This document shows positions 26,645-35,502 of a stretch of DNA of 64,000 nucleotides, piece after piece. This DNA comes from PALSA-612 sp963773055 (lineage in GTDB: Bacteria > Actinomycetota > Thermoleophilia > Gaiellales > Gaiellaceae): the NCBI GenBank assembly GCA_963773055.1, contig CAVYZL010000006.1, forward strand, positions 1,984,001 to 2,048,000, read 5' to 3'. Numbering within the stretch: position 1 is the first letter of the stretch; each line of letters opens with the position of its first letter. The notes beneath the pieces were generated by a model. It saw nothing but the letters and a program-made list of their open reading frames with translations. It was not told where the DNA came from and ran no database searches. Made by a program: the position numbers and the translations under genes.

Positions 26645-27643
26645 CTAGGAGCCTGGCTCGAGGTCGTCCAGCGCAGGCCAGAGACGTTGGCCGCGCGTCC
26701 TGCGACGGAACTCGGTCACCGTCATACCGGTGAGACGCGCGGGCTTCGTCGCTCGCGCCGTTGCCGAGCGGCGGATGCCGAACAGCGGCGCCAGCTCGCC
26801 GAAGTAGTTGCCCGGACCGATCACTGCCAGCACCTCTTCCTCACCGTCGGCGCGCGTGCGAACGAGCTCCACCTCACCCGAGTCGACGATGTAGACGAGA
26901 TCGCCGGGGTCCCCCTGCCGGAACAGGACCTCGCGTGCGGCCAGGCCAAGCTCCGTGGGCCCGCCGTCCTCCGCGTGCGGGCGCGGGCTCATCGACACGA
27001 CCTTGTCGGCCAGCGGGACCATCCGGTCGTCGTGCGTGGAGACGACGACGATGCGGCCGCTGTCCGCGATCTCACGCAGCAGCGTCAGCACGGCCTCGAC
27101 CTGGATGTAGTCCAGGTGCGCGGTGGGCTCGTCCGCAAGCACGAGCGGGGGGTCGAGCGCGATCGCCCGTGCGATGGCCACGCGCTGCTGCTGCCCGCCC
27201 GAGAGATCCCCCGGCCGGTGATGTCCGCGATCCGAGAGGTCGACCTGCTTCAACAGGCCGGCAGCTCGCTCTCGCGCCGCCCGCCCGTTGAGCCCGGTCG
27301 CGCGCAGGGGGACCTGGACGTTCTCCAACGCTGTCAGGCTGGGCACGAGGTTGAAGGCTTGGAAGACGATGCCGACCTTGTGCCGCCGGTGGTCTGTTAG
27401 TGCCGCGCCCGAGAGCGTCGTGATCTCGACGCCGCCGAGCTGCACGCTGCCGCTGGCGGGTCTGAGAATTGCCGCGAGTATGGAAAGCAACGTCGTCTTT
27501 CCGCAGCCGCTCGCCCCGAGCAGCAAAGCCAGCTGCCCCGACCCGACCTCGAAGCCGAGCCCCTCGATGGGGCGAACGACATAGTCGCCGCTCCGGTACT
27601 CGACCACGAGGTCGCGACCGGTGAGGTGAAGATCAGCCGGCAA
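26645..27643 (-). CDS. ABC ATPase (MacB/LolD type) fused to a cyclic-nucleotide-binding-like domain
   Basis: A 332-residue protein. Residues 1-~225 are an FtsX-partner ABC ATPase: Walker A LLGASGCGKTTLL, signature LSGGQQQRVAIARAIA, Walker B PLVLADEPTAHLD, H-loop VVVSTHDDRM. Residues ~235-332 form a Crp/cNMP-binding beta-roll (EVLFRQGDPGDLVYIVDSGEVELVRT, then GPGNYFGELAPLFGIRRSATARA). The phosphate cassette keeps the FGELA and RSATA core. This fusion suggests that nucleotide or another ligand gates transport. The TTG start at 27643 overlaps the end of the permease gene by 11 bases (coupling). The same sensor type occurs in the patatin gene at 28754. Confidence 0.9.
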   Translation of the reverse strand: MPADLHLTGRDLVVEYRSGDYVVRPIEGLGFEVGSGQLALLLGASGCGKTTLLSILAAILRPASGSVQLGGVEITTLSGAALTDHRRHKVGIVFQAFNLVPSLTALENVQVPLRATGLNGRAARERAAGLLKQVDLSDRGHHRPGDLSGGQQQRVAIARAIALDPPLVLADEPTAHLDYIQVEAVLTLLREIADSGRIVVVSTHDDRMVPLADKVVSMSPRPHAEDGGPTELGLAAREVLFRQGDPGDLVYIVDSGEVELVRTRADGEEEVLAVIGPGNYFGELAPLFGIRRSATARATKPARLTGMTVTEFRRRTRGQRLWPALDDLEPGS

Positions 27644-28673
27644 AGGCGAGAGCGGGGTCGATCTTCACTGCTCGCCTGAGGGCGGCGAGGCTTGCGATCG
27701 CGCCGGCTCCGACGGCGACGGCGACGAGCTCGAGGTAAGCCCGTGCCGGTACCTCCACCCTCATCGCCGAAAGCGGGGCCAGCGCCAGCTCGAGCAGGAT
27801 CGCGATCCCGGCTGCGGCGAGTGAGAGGACGACGGCCTGGCCGAGCAGCCCACGGGCGAGACTGCCCGTGGAGATACCGATCGCCTTGAACACCGCAAAG
27901 TCCCGCACACGCTCGAGCGTCGACAGGTAGAGGATGGCGCCGACGATCCCGGCCGCGACAGCCCAGAGCAGCCAGCGAATGAGCCCGATCGTCTGCTTCG
28001 CCTGCGCGACCGGCCGATCGAGGTCCTGCGCCACCTCGCCGTTCGACAGTACCGAGAACCCGGGCGGTGCGGCTGTTGTCGTCCCCTCGGCCACGACCGC
28101 CGTTGCCAGCGGCTGGCCGTCGAATCCCAGCCGCTGGACGTCCTTGAGCGAGACGAGGACCGTCGGCACTCCTGCGAAGTACGTCCGGCCGCTCGTCTCG
28201 GCCACAACTTCGAAGTCCATCCCGCTCAAGCTGATCGTGTCACCCTCGTCGACACCGAGTTGCTCGTCCACGATGGCCGCGCCTGGGCGGCTGAGCAGCC
28301 GTCCGGCGTCGTTCGCCGGCCCGACTCCGCCCGGCACGGCGCCGATGACGTTCACGTTCTCCGGGTTCGGCGTGGCTGCGGTTGCGCCCACCACGGCCAC
28401 CGGGTCGGCCCTGCGCACGCCGGGGGCACCCCGCACCGCCTCGGCCCGCGACGCCGGAAAGCCGATGGGCGCGGTGAACGGCCCCACGGCGCCTTCGGCT
28501 ACGAACCACTGATCGGCTCCAAACGACGAGATCGTCCGGTCGATCTCGTTGTCGAAGCTCGCCCGGACACCGGTGAGCAGCAACGCGAGCGCAAGCACGA
28601 CGCCCGTGGCGATAACAGCGACAGCGAAGCGCCGCCGGCGCCACTCGAGGTCACGCAGGGTGATCAGCCACAT
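27633..28673 (-). CDS. FtsX-like (MacB-type) ABC permease
   Basis: A 346-residue permease with one N-terminal helix (FAVAVIATGVVLALALLLTGV), a ~200-residue extracytoplasmic domain, and three C-terminal helices with the FtsX core YLSTLERVRDFAVFKAIG. It is a four-helix type VII ABC family member; partners such as DevC/MacB move lipids or export peptides or act as mechanotransducers. It starts at ATG 28673 and its stop overlaps the ATPase start. It is divergent from the patatin gene at 28754 with an 80-bp gap. Confidence 0.9.
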   Translation of the reverse strand: MWLITLRDLEWRRRRFAVAVIATGVVLALALLLTGVRASFDNEIDRTISSFGADQWFVAEGAVGPFTAPIGFPASRAEAVRGAPGVRRADPVAVVGATAATPNPENVNVIGAVPGGVGPANDAGRLLSRPGAAIVDEQLGVDEGDTISLSGMDFEVVAETSGRTYFAGVPTVLVSLKDVQRLGFDGQPLATAVVAEGTTTAAPPGFSVLSNGEVAQDLDRPVAQAKQTIGLIRWLLWAVAAGIVGAILYLSTLERVRDFAVFKAIGISTGSLARGLLGQAVVLSLAAAGIAILLELALAPLSAMRVEVPARAYLELVAVAVGAGAIASLAALRRAVKIDPALAFAG

Positions 28674-28753
28674 CGGCGTTCGAGTATCCACCGGTGTCTG
28701 TGGTCGTGCAAGTCCGTCCCTAAGATCGCCCCAGCTTTGTACGCTCACGCCGC

Positions 28754-30517
28754 ATGGATGTAGCGACCTCGTTTTTCTCGGGTCTGACGGACGCCGAGGT
28801 CGCACGCGTCGTCGGGGCCCTCGAGCGACGGCGCATCGCGAAAGGGACCGTGCTCGTTGCCGAAGGAGACATCCCCGGCGAGATGTATGTCCTTCACAGC
28901 GGGTCGGCAGAAGTCCACGTCGAGGATCGCACGGGCGCGAAGCAGACGGTTGGCTACATCCGCCCTGGCGAGCCAATCGGAGAGATGTCTCTCCTGACGC
29001 GGCAGCCCGTATCAGCCACGGTGCGCACCATGGAGGAGTCGGAGGTGCTCGTGCTTGGCGAGACCGAGCTCGCGGAGCTCGGTCAGCAGCTCCCCCAGCT
29101 CGAGCGCAACATGCTGCGGATCATTGCGGAACGGCTTGTCCGAGCCAACCGGCTCGCGGTCGGACGCCAGCCGGGTCGCCTGACAGTGCTCGACGGCCGT
29201 GGGCCACCGCCGCTGCTCGGTTACGCCCTCTCTTCAAGCATCGCGTGGCACACGCGGGCACCAACGCTGCACCTCGCGCTGAGCGACGCGGCACCCGAGG
29301 CGCTCGCAGCATTGGCAAGCCGGTCGGCGGTGGAGCACACGGAGCGGAGGCATCAGGGAGCCGAGCTCATCGTCAGCCGCCCGGAAGGCGAGTTCGCACC
29401 CGATCGGATCGAGTCGACGCTGCTCCGCCTCACCCACACGTACAGCGATGTCGTGGTGGAGTTCGCCGGCATCGAGTCCTCCGGCCTCCCGAACCTTGGG
29501 AACACCGTCAGGCTCGGTTCATCGACCGCGCCGGTCGGAGGGTTCGCAGTCGACGTCGCACCAGATGCAGCAGTGCCCTTTCTGCGCGGCTCGCTCCTCC
29601 GCACGCCACCGCTCTCTGCTGAGGACGAGCTCGCGCTCGAGCGCGGCCTGATCCCCGCCACTACGGAGGCGGGAAGGGCGGTTGGGCGGCTGGCCCGCAA
29701 GCTCGTCGGGCTCGAGGTCGGCGTCGCTCTCGGCACCGGGAGCATGCGCGGATACGCTCATCTTGGCACCTTGCGTGGGCTCGAGCGAGCGCACGTACCC
29801 GTCGATTACCTGGCCGGAGCGAGCATCGGCGCCGTAGTCGCCGGGCTCTACTCGACGTTTCTCGACGTCGACCGCGCCACGGAGTTCCTCGACGAGCTCG
29901 GCTCCCGGATGTTCCGGCCCACCGTTTCCCGCCGGTCCTTGCTTTCGACGCGAGCCATGCGACGGCACGTGAGGAAGGCCATCGGGGATCGCTCGCTCGA
30001 GGATCTGCCCATCCCGCTAGCGGTCGTGGCGACGGACATGGACACCCACGAGGAGGTCGTACTCAGCCGCGGGAGCGCCATGGCTGCGCTGTTCGCGAGC
30101 TCAGCAATCCCGGGCGTCTATCCGGCGGTCCGCATCGGTTCGAGGATGCTCGTCGACGGCGGCATCGTCAATCCCGTGCCGGCCAGCGCCGCGGCTTCGC
30201 TCGGTGCCGGTGTCGTCATCGCCGTCCGGCTCGTCACCGGCGGGGGCATCGGCGAGGAGGTTTCGGAGGAGGTCGCCGGGCCGGTGCCCAACGTCGTCGC
30301 CGCGATCGTCCGCTCGATTGAAACGGTGCAGACACGGATCAAGGCGGAAACCGGGACCGTGCCGGTCGTCGCGATCACACCGGAGCTGAGCTCGATCCAA
30401 CCCGGCAAGCTCCGGAGGTTCCGCGAGGGCCAGAGGTACATCCCGGCGGGGGAGGCCGCCGTGACTCACGCACTCCCCCGCCTCCGCGCCGCGTTGCCCT
30501 GGCTCCGCGAGCTCTGA
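28754..30517 (+). CDS. patatin-like phospholipase with N-terminal cyclic-nucleotide-binding domain (NTE family)
   Basis: A 587-residue protein. Residues ~5-125 are a cNMP-binding beta-roll (GTVLVAEGDIPGEMYVLHSGSAEV, GEPIGEMSLLTRQPVSATV). A middle region of ~150 residues is followed by a patatin domain with the oxyanion loop GTGSMRGYAHLG, nucleophile S357 in GASIG and catalytic D468 in VDGGI. The oxyanion loop is usually GGGxRG, so GTGSMRG is a mild variant. The Ser-Asp dyad is intact, so lysophospholipase/esterase activity on membrane lipids is likely, gated by the sensor domain. The architecture matches bacterial neuropathy-target-esterase-like proteins. Confidence 0.92.
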   Translation: MDVATSFFSGLTDAEVARVVGALERRRIAKGTVLVAEGDIPGEMYVLHSGSAEVHVEDRTGAKQTVGYIRPGEPIGEMSLLTRQPVSATVRTMEESEVLVLGETELAELGQQLPQLERNMLRIIAERLVRANRLAVGRQPGRLTVLDGRGPPPLLGYALSSSIAWHTRAPTLHLALSDAAPEALAALASRSAVEHTERRHQGAELIVSRPEGEFAPDRIESTLLRLTHTYSDVVVEFAGIESSGLPNLGNTVRLGSSTAPVGGFAVDVAPDAAVPFLRGSLLRTPPLSAEDELALERGLIPATTEAGRAVGRLARKLVGLEVGVALGTGSMRGYAHLGTLRGLERAHVPVDYLAGASIGAVVAGLYSTFLDVDRATEFLDELGSRMFRPTVSRRSLLSTRAMRRHVRKAIGDRSLEDLPIPLAVVATDMDTHEEVVLSRGSAMAALFASSAIPGVYPAVRIGSRMLVDGGIVNPVPASAAASLGAGVVIAVRLVTGGGIGEEVSEEVAGPVPNVVAAIVRSIETVQTRIKAETGTVPVVAITPELSSIQPGKLRRFREGQRYIPAGEAAVTHALPRLRAALPWLREL

Positions 30518-30591
30518 CTCGCACGCGCCCTCAGATCACATCCGCCGCGAAGTACGACGGTAGTCCGAGGCGCGATAGCATCGAGAGGCCG

Positions 30592-30828
30592 GTGCGCGTG
30601 CGCGTCGACATTCCCGAGCTGCTTCCGGAGCTCTGCGAGTTCCTCGAGGGTCGGGGCTACGAGCTGGGCGACCGAGGAGAGGACGACGTCGAGGTGACGA
30701 TCGCGGAGGGCCCGCGCGACTTTCGGGCCGCGGTCACGTTGCTCGCGGACCTCGACGTCTGGCAAGCGAAACGCTCGTGGGCGCAGGCCCGACTCGACCC
30801 GGACGGCGAGTACCCGGTCGCCCGCTGA
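30592..30828 (+). CDS. small conserved hypothetical protein
   Basis: A 78-residue soluble, acidic protein (MRVRVDIPELLPELCEFLEG, DVEVTIAEGPRDFRAAVTLLAD). It has a mixed alpha/beta pattern and no signal peptide or motif I recognise. It starts with GTG 30592. It lies downstream of the patatin gene on the same strand and ends seven bases before the convergent ABC gene. Codon pattern and the start context make it a plausible real gene. Confidence 0.55.
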   Translation: MRVRVDIPELLPELCEFLEGRGYELGDRGEDDVEVTIAEGPRDFRAAVTLLADLDVWQAKRSWAQARLDPDGEYPVAR

Positions 30829-30834
30829 CTCCGG

Positions 30835-32340
30835 CTAGACCGGCTCGAGGCGGACGACATCGTCAGCGAGGTCGATCAGCGCCTGGTCATGCGTCGCGCA
30901 GACGACCGCGATCTCGCGCTCCCGCGTCGCCCGGGCGAGCAGCTCGCCGACGATCCGTGCGTTCTCCTCGTCGAGGCGCGCCGTCGGCTCGTCCGCGAGG
31001 AGGAGAGGCGCGTTCGCCGCGAGCGCGCGAGCGATCGCGACCCGCTGCCGCTCGCCGGCCGAGAGCGTCGCAGCCCGCCGGCCTCTGAGCTCGGCGAGCC
31101 CGACCATGTCCAGTGCGTCGTCCGCTCCATCCGGGTGGGCGCCGTTCCGACGCAGGCCAAGGCCGAGGAGGACGTTCTCCCGCGCGCTGAGATGAGGCAC
31201 GAGACCGGGCTCCTGCGTGACGACCGCGATCGTCTGCCGCCGGAGATCGGCGAGCGCGCTTCGTGACCGCTCGTCGAGCGATGCACCGGAGATGAGCACG
31301 TCACCTGCGCTCGGTCGGACGAGCCCCGCGAGCAGGTGCAGCAGCGTCGTCTTCCCGGACCCTGACCTGCCGACCACCACCGTCAACCGGCCCCGTCGCA
31401 AGGACAGATCGAGCTCCGACAGCACCGAGCGCCCGTTGTACGCCTTCGTGACGCCGCGGAGCTCGGCCAGGACCTCTCCCGCCGCCGCCGGCTCGAGCGA
31501 CGCAGGCTCGTGGGTCTCCGGTCGGCCGTCGGCGTGCAGCCGCCTCCGCTCGATCCGCCCGTCGCGCTCGACCGTGACGAGCCCCGGGCCGGCGCCGCCC
31601 GGCAGCCGGACCCAGCCGCCCGCCGAGACCACGAGCGCCGGCTCCTCGTCGGGCTCGGCCTCCTCGACGACGCGGCCGTCGCGCACGTGAACGAGCCGGT
31701 CCGCGATCGAGGCCGCTGCAGCATCGTGGCTGACGACGAGCGCTGCCGCGCCGGCGGCATGTGCGACCTCCGCAAGCGAGTCGTAGACGGTCTGCGCAGT
31801 TTTGGCGTCGAGCTCCCCAGCCGGCTCGTCGACGAGCAGCAGCCGTGGTCGGTGCGCGATCGCGGCGCAGACGGCGACCCGCTGCTGCTCCCCTCCCGAG
31901 AGCGTTCGCGGCAGGTCGTCGCCGCGATTCGCGAGGCCGACGCGCTCCAGGAGGTCCTGTGCGCTCCGGTCCGCCTCGGAGCTGGGGACGCCGCGCAGCT
32001 CGAGCTGGAGGGAGACAGCGTCCCTGATGCGCAGCTCGGGCGACAGCGCGCGCGTGTAGTGCTGGTCGAGGAAGCCGAGCTGCTCCGCCCGGTAGGCGCC
32101 GAGCTGCCTTCGCGTGAGCCGGCCGATGTCGATGCCGAACGCCTGCACGGAGCCCGCCGAGAGCTGCTCGAGTCCGGCGACGAGCCGCAGTAGGGTCGTC
32201 TTCCCGGATCCGCTCGGGCCGAGCACAACGACGATCTCACCCTCGGCGACGTCGAGCGTCAGGCCCTGGAGCGCAACGGCCGCGCGCGGCCCGTCGCCGT
32301 AGATGCGGAACGCGTCCCGGACGGAGACGGCCGGCGTCAT
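30835..32340 (-). CDS. tandem ABC ATPase (two FtsX-type nucleotide-binding domains)
   Basis: A 501-residue protein with two complete ABC ATPase domains in one chain. Domain 1 (~1-215) has GPSGSGKTTLLRLVAGLE, TLSGGEQQRVAVCAAIA and LLLVDEPAGELD. Domain 2 (~295-501) has GRSGSGKTTLLHLLAGLV, TLSAGERQRVAIARALA and LLLADEPTARLD. LolD/MacB ATPases normally act as homodimers of separate chains; here the fused pair probably forms one asymmetric or pseudo-dimeric motor for the 1,038-residue FtsX permease encoded immediately upstream (ATGA overlap). Confidence 0.92.
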   Translation of the reverse strand: MTPAVSVRDAFRIYGDGPRAAVALQGLTLDVAEGEIVVVLGPSGSGKTTLLRLVAGLEQLSAGSVQAFGIDIGRLTRRQLGAYRAEQLGFLDQHYTRALSPELRIRDAVSLQLELRGVPSSEADRSAQDLLERVGLANRGDDLPRTLSGGEQQRVAVCAAIAHRPRLLLVDEPAGELDAKTAQTVYDSLAEVAHAAGAAALVVSHDAAAASIADRLVHVRDGRVVEEAEPDEEPALVVSAGGWVRLPGGAGPGLVTVERDGRIERRRLHADGRPETHEPASLEPAAAGEVLAELRGVTKAYNGRSVLSELDLSLRRGRLTVVVGRSGSGKTTLLHLLAGLVRPSAGDVLISGASLDERSRSALADLRRQTIAVVTQEPGLVPHLSARENVLLGLGLRRNGAHPDGADDALDMVGLAELRGRRAATLSAGERQRVAIARALAANAPLLLADEPTARLDEENARIVGELLARATREREIAVVCATHDQALIDLADDVVRLEPV

Positions 32341-35300
32341 TCGAAGCTCCAGGAGGTCCGTTCGGGCGCTTCGGCGCGGAAGGCGCCGCGGACGGTCGCC
32401 TCGACGACGACGACCGAGAGCGCGACGAGCAGGCAGAGCGCGGCCGCCACCGAGCGGGCGCCCCAGTCGAGCACGAGCGGCGGGAACGGGTCAGTCGCGC
32501 CGCCCGTCACCTGGACGACGGAGGCAACGAGCCGCGACAGGAGGAAACCGAGGATCGCTCCCCCGACCACGCCGAATGCGAGCAGACAGAGCGCACGCAG
32601 CCGGAGATGCGCTCGCAGCGTCGTCGGGGAGGCGCCCTGCACCTCGAGGTCGAAGAACGTGTCCCGCTCGTCGCGGAGGTCGCTGAGCACCGTCGCCCAC
32701 AATCCGACGACGGCGAGCAGGATCGCTGCGAGAGCGGCCGCACCGAGCACGGCGGCAACACCCCGGGCGAGGGGGTCGTCGTGCGCCTGCCGGTAGAGCG
32801 TCTCGCGCGAAGTGCGCTCGAGCTGCGCGAACGGGCGCTGCGCGAGCGCCAGCCGGGTGCGGTCGAGCTGGCTAGCCGGCACCGACAACCAGACCTCACC
32901 GGGCGTGCCCGTGCCGGGAGCGTCCGCGGTCAGCGCCGTCTGCAGCGCGTCCTCGTCGACGACGGCGAACTGCTCGTCCTCACCCATCGTCGGGAAGCGC
33001 CTGGCGACCGCGACGACGCGGCCCTCGACCTGATTCGTCAGGTAGTCGAGCGTGACGAGACCGCCCGGGCCGGCGGCGGCGGCGACGGCAGGGCTTGCGA
33101 GAACGGGCAGCGCGTAGCCGTCGGTCGGCTGGCGTGGGCGCAGGCGCAGCGTCTCCGCCTCCTCGAATGCGTACGCAACCCGGAGCCGCGTCGCGTAGCG
33201 GCCGCGGATCGTCGCCGTCTGGCCCCGCGGGACCCAGTCCCTCCAGTTCGTGATCGCGTCGCCGTCCGCCGTCGTCAGCCGTCCGAGCGATACGACGCCC
33301 GACGGCGCGCGCACGAGGCGGCCCTCGTTGTAGAGGTGGAGAAGCCAGGCGCGCCCGGCCGGCGTCAGCGCGATCTCGAGCCCGAGCACGGCGCCCGCGT
33401 CGGGCCGGAGGCGTGCCGTCAGCGTCGAGCTCCCGGCGCGTGCGATGCCGAGCGGCGCGCGACTGATCCGTCCGCGCTTGTCGCGGAGGACGAGCGCAAG
33501 CGAAAGCGGCTCGCCTCGAAGCTGCGTTCTCATGCTGACCGCCATCGTCCCGGCCGGGATCGCCACGGACCGGAGCGAGACGTCGCGATCAGGCGTGAGG
33601 GCGCGCACGATCGCCGCGTGCGAGCGGTTCGCATAGTCCCCGCGCCAGCGCATCCGGGCGAGCGCGTCCGGCGCGACGCCGAGCACGGTGGGGCTCGCAG
33701 CGTCCGTCCCCGCCCGGCCGGCCTCGGCGGTCGTCCGGAGCGCCGGGAAGGCACGAACGCCGCTCGCAACGCGCTCGTAGCCGCTGACGGACGCCGCATC
33801 GAGCGGTTGCACGAGGCTCCCGCCGCTCGTGACGGTCACCTCGAGCGGGACGGCGAACGCGGCCTCGTCGCGGGCGCCGCGCTCGAGCGTCGCGGCGTAG
33901 GCGGCGGCGAAGACGATCAGCGAGACGGTGACGACGAGGAACGCTCCTGCCGCGGCCGTACGCGCAGGCGCGCGCGCCAGCGCGAGCAGCGCGAGCCGGA
34001 TCGAGACCGACGCGCGCCGCGCGGCCCGCTCGGCCAGCCGCATCAGCGGTCCGAGGAGGCGGGCTGCGATCAGCCCACCCGCGATGCAGACGAGAGCGGG
34101 CAGCAGGAGCAGGAACGTCGTATCGCCCTCGGTACCCGGCGCAGCGTGCAGCGCCCCGCGGCTGAGCCCGACCGCGACGGCGAGAACGGCGCCGAGCGCG
34201 ACGACGTCGAGCGCGCGGAGCCGCGACCGGCGCTCGGTCGGCTCCTCGCCGGTCGACACGGCGAGCAGAACCGCGACGGCGACGACGAAGCCGCAGAGGA
34301 AGACGAGCAGCGCGTCTCGCGTCCACAACGCGTGCTCGACGGTCGTCCCGGCCGGAAGATCCTTGGCCGAGGCGATCGCTGCGAGCGCGATCGCGCCGAC
34401 GACGATCCCGACCAGCCAGCCGACGAGCGCGATCGCTCCGACCTCGGTCAGCGAGGCGACGAAGAGCTGCGAGCGCGTGGCGCCGCGCTGCGCGAGCCGG
34501 CGCCGCTCGCCGGCGATACCGCGGCGTAGGCCGGCGGCGGCGACGAGCGCGAAGCCGAACAGGGCCACGGCGATGCTCGCGCCGATCAGCGCCATCCGCT
34601 GCCCGTACGCGGAGCCGCGGTCGGTCGCCTCGACGAACGCCGCGTCAGGTCCGACGAGCAGGAACGTCGGATCCGCCTGGGTGAGGATCGCCTGTGCGCG
34701 CGCCTCGCGCCGCACCAGGTCGCGGACCTGCCAGGCGTGGAGGCGGGCGGCGTCCAGCGGCACCACCCAGCTCGCGAGCCGGAAGAGAAGCTCGAGCGCG
34801 GGCTGCCGCTCGAGGGCGGCCGCACTCGGCCCGAGCAGCAGCACGGACGTCCGCACGGACGCCTGCGCCCGCACGCGGCGGAGCTTGCTGAAGGCCGGCC
34901 CGAACGCAGCCGGATGGGCGAGCTCCGCGATCCCCACGCGACGTAGGTGGATCTCCCCCTGGCTCAACTCTGGGTTGCCGCGGTTTCCGATCTGGAGCAC
35001 CTCGCAAACCTGCGGGTCACACCGGCTCGGGAACCGACCCGAGACGAGGCGGAGCTCGTCGCGGTGGCCGTCGATCCCGCCGAGCCTGATCAGCTCGTTC
35101 TGGAGCCAGAAGTCCCGGAACGCGATCACGTGGATCGGCGCGGCCGGCGTCACCTCCCGGAGCGCCCGTCGTGCGCTCACCCCGGGCCGCTCGTCCCGTG
35201 CGAGCTTCGGCAGGCCGACGACGTCGACCCGGAAGCTCTGCTCGTCAGCCGGCAGGTCGCGGACGAGCCGGCGCAGCGAGAGGTCGCGCGCGACGACCGT

Positions 35301-35453
35301 CGCCCCGAGGACGACGACGAGCATCGCAGCGCCCGCGGCGATGCCGGCGAGCAGCAGCGCGTTACGGCCGGGCCTCGAGCGCAGGCGTGCGATTGCGACG
35401 CGCGCGGGCGCGGCGGTGCGCCTCCACGTGCGGCGGGCGCTCGTCGTCTTCAC
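32337..35453 (-). CDS. large FtsX-like permease (duplicated type)
   Basis: A 1,038-residue membrane protein with ~10 helices and two large extracytoplasmic domains. One helix follows the N terminus (NALLLAGIAAGAAMLVVVLG), a middle bundle contains FtsX-like QRGATRSQLFVASLTEVGAI, and a C-terminal bundle follows VEGRVVAVARRFPTMGEDEQF. Duplicated FtsX permeases of this size work with LolD-like ATPases, and the tandem ATPase gene overlaps its stop. Whether it moves lipoproteins, peptides or antibiotics is not decided by sequence. The start is GTG 35453. Confidence 0.88.
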   Translation of the reverse strand: MKTTSARRTWRRTAAPARVAIARLRSRPGRNALLLAGIAAGAAMLVVVLGATVVARDLSLRRLVRDLPADEQSFRVDVVGLPKLARDERPGVSARRALREVTPAAPIHVIAFRDFWLQNELIRLGGIDGHRDELRLVSGRFPSRCDPQVCEVLQIGNRGNPELSQGEIHLRRVGIAELAHPAAFGPAFSKLRRVRAQASVRTSVLLLGPSAAALERQPALELLFRLASWVVPLDAARLHAWQVRDLVRREARAQAILTQADPTFLLVGPDAAFVEATDRGSAYGQRMALIGASIAVALFGFALVAAAGLRRGIAGERRRLAQRGATRSQLFVASLTEVGAIALVGWLVGIVVGAIALAAIASAKDLPAGTTVEHALWTRDALLVFLCGFVVAVAVLLAVSTGEEPTERRSRLRALDVVALGAVLAVAVGLSRGALHAAPGTEGDTTFLLLLPALVCIAGGLIAARLLGPLMRLAERAARRASVSIRLALLALARAPARTAAAGAFLVVTVSLIVFAAAYAATLERGARDEAAFAVPLEVTVTSGGSLVQPLDAASVSGYERVASGVRAFPALRTTAEAGRAGTDAASPTVLGVAPDALARMRWRGDYANRSHAAIVRALTPDRDVSLRSVAIPAGTMAVSMRTQLRGEPLSLALVLRDKRGRISRAPLGIARAGSSTLTARLRPDAGAVLGLEIALTPAGRAWLLHLYNEGRLVRAPSGVVSLGRLTTADGDAITNWRDWVPRGQTATIRGRYATRLRVAYAFEEAETLRLRPRQPTDGYALPVLASPAVAAAAGPGGLVTLDYLTNQVEGRVVAVARRFPTMGEDEQFAVVDEDALQTALTADAPGTGTPGEVWLSVPASQLDRTRLALAQRPFAQLERTSRETLYRQAHDDPLARGVAAVLGAAALAAILLAVVGLWATVLSDLRDERDTFFDLEVQGASPTTLRAHLRLRALCLLAFGVVGGAILGFLLSRLVASVVQVTGGATDPFPPLVLDWGARSVAAALCLLVALSVVVVEATVRGAFRAEAPERTSWSFE

Positions 35454-35465
35454 ACCGGCACTCTA

Positions 35466-35473
35466 ATTATGAT
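35466..35473. promoter_or_regulatory. overlapping divergent -10 elements
   Basis: In the 49-bp gap between the FtsX permease gene (leftward, GTG 35453) and the CGNR gene (rightward, ATG 35503), TATGAT reads rightward at 35468-35473 and CATAAT reads leftward at 35471-35466. The two hexamers share four bases, so polymerase could occupy only one orientation at a time. The gap is the only AT-rich patch nearby. Confidence 0.45.
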
Positions 35474-35502
35474 GGTGTGACACGTCCACTGGAGATCAGG
35501 GT

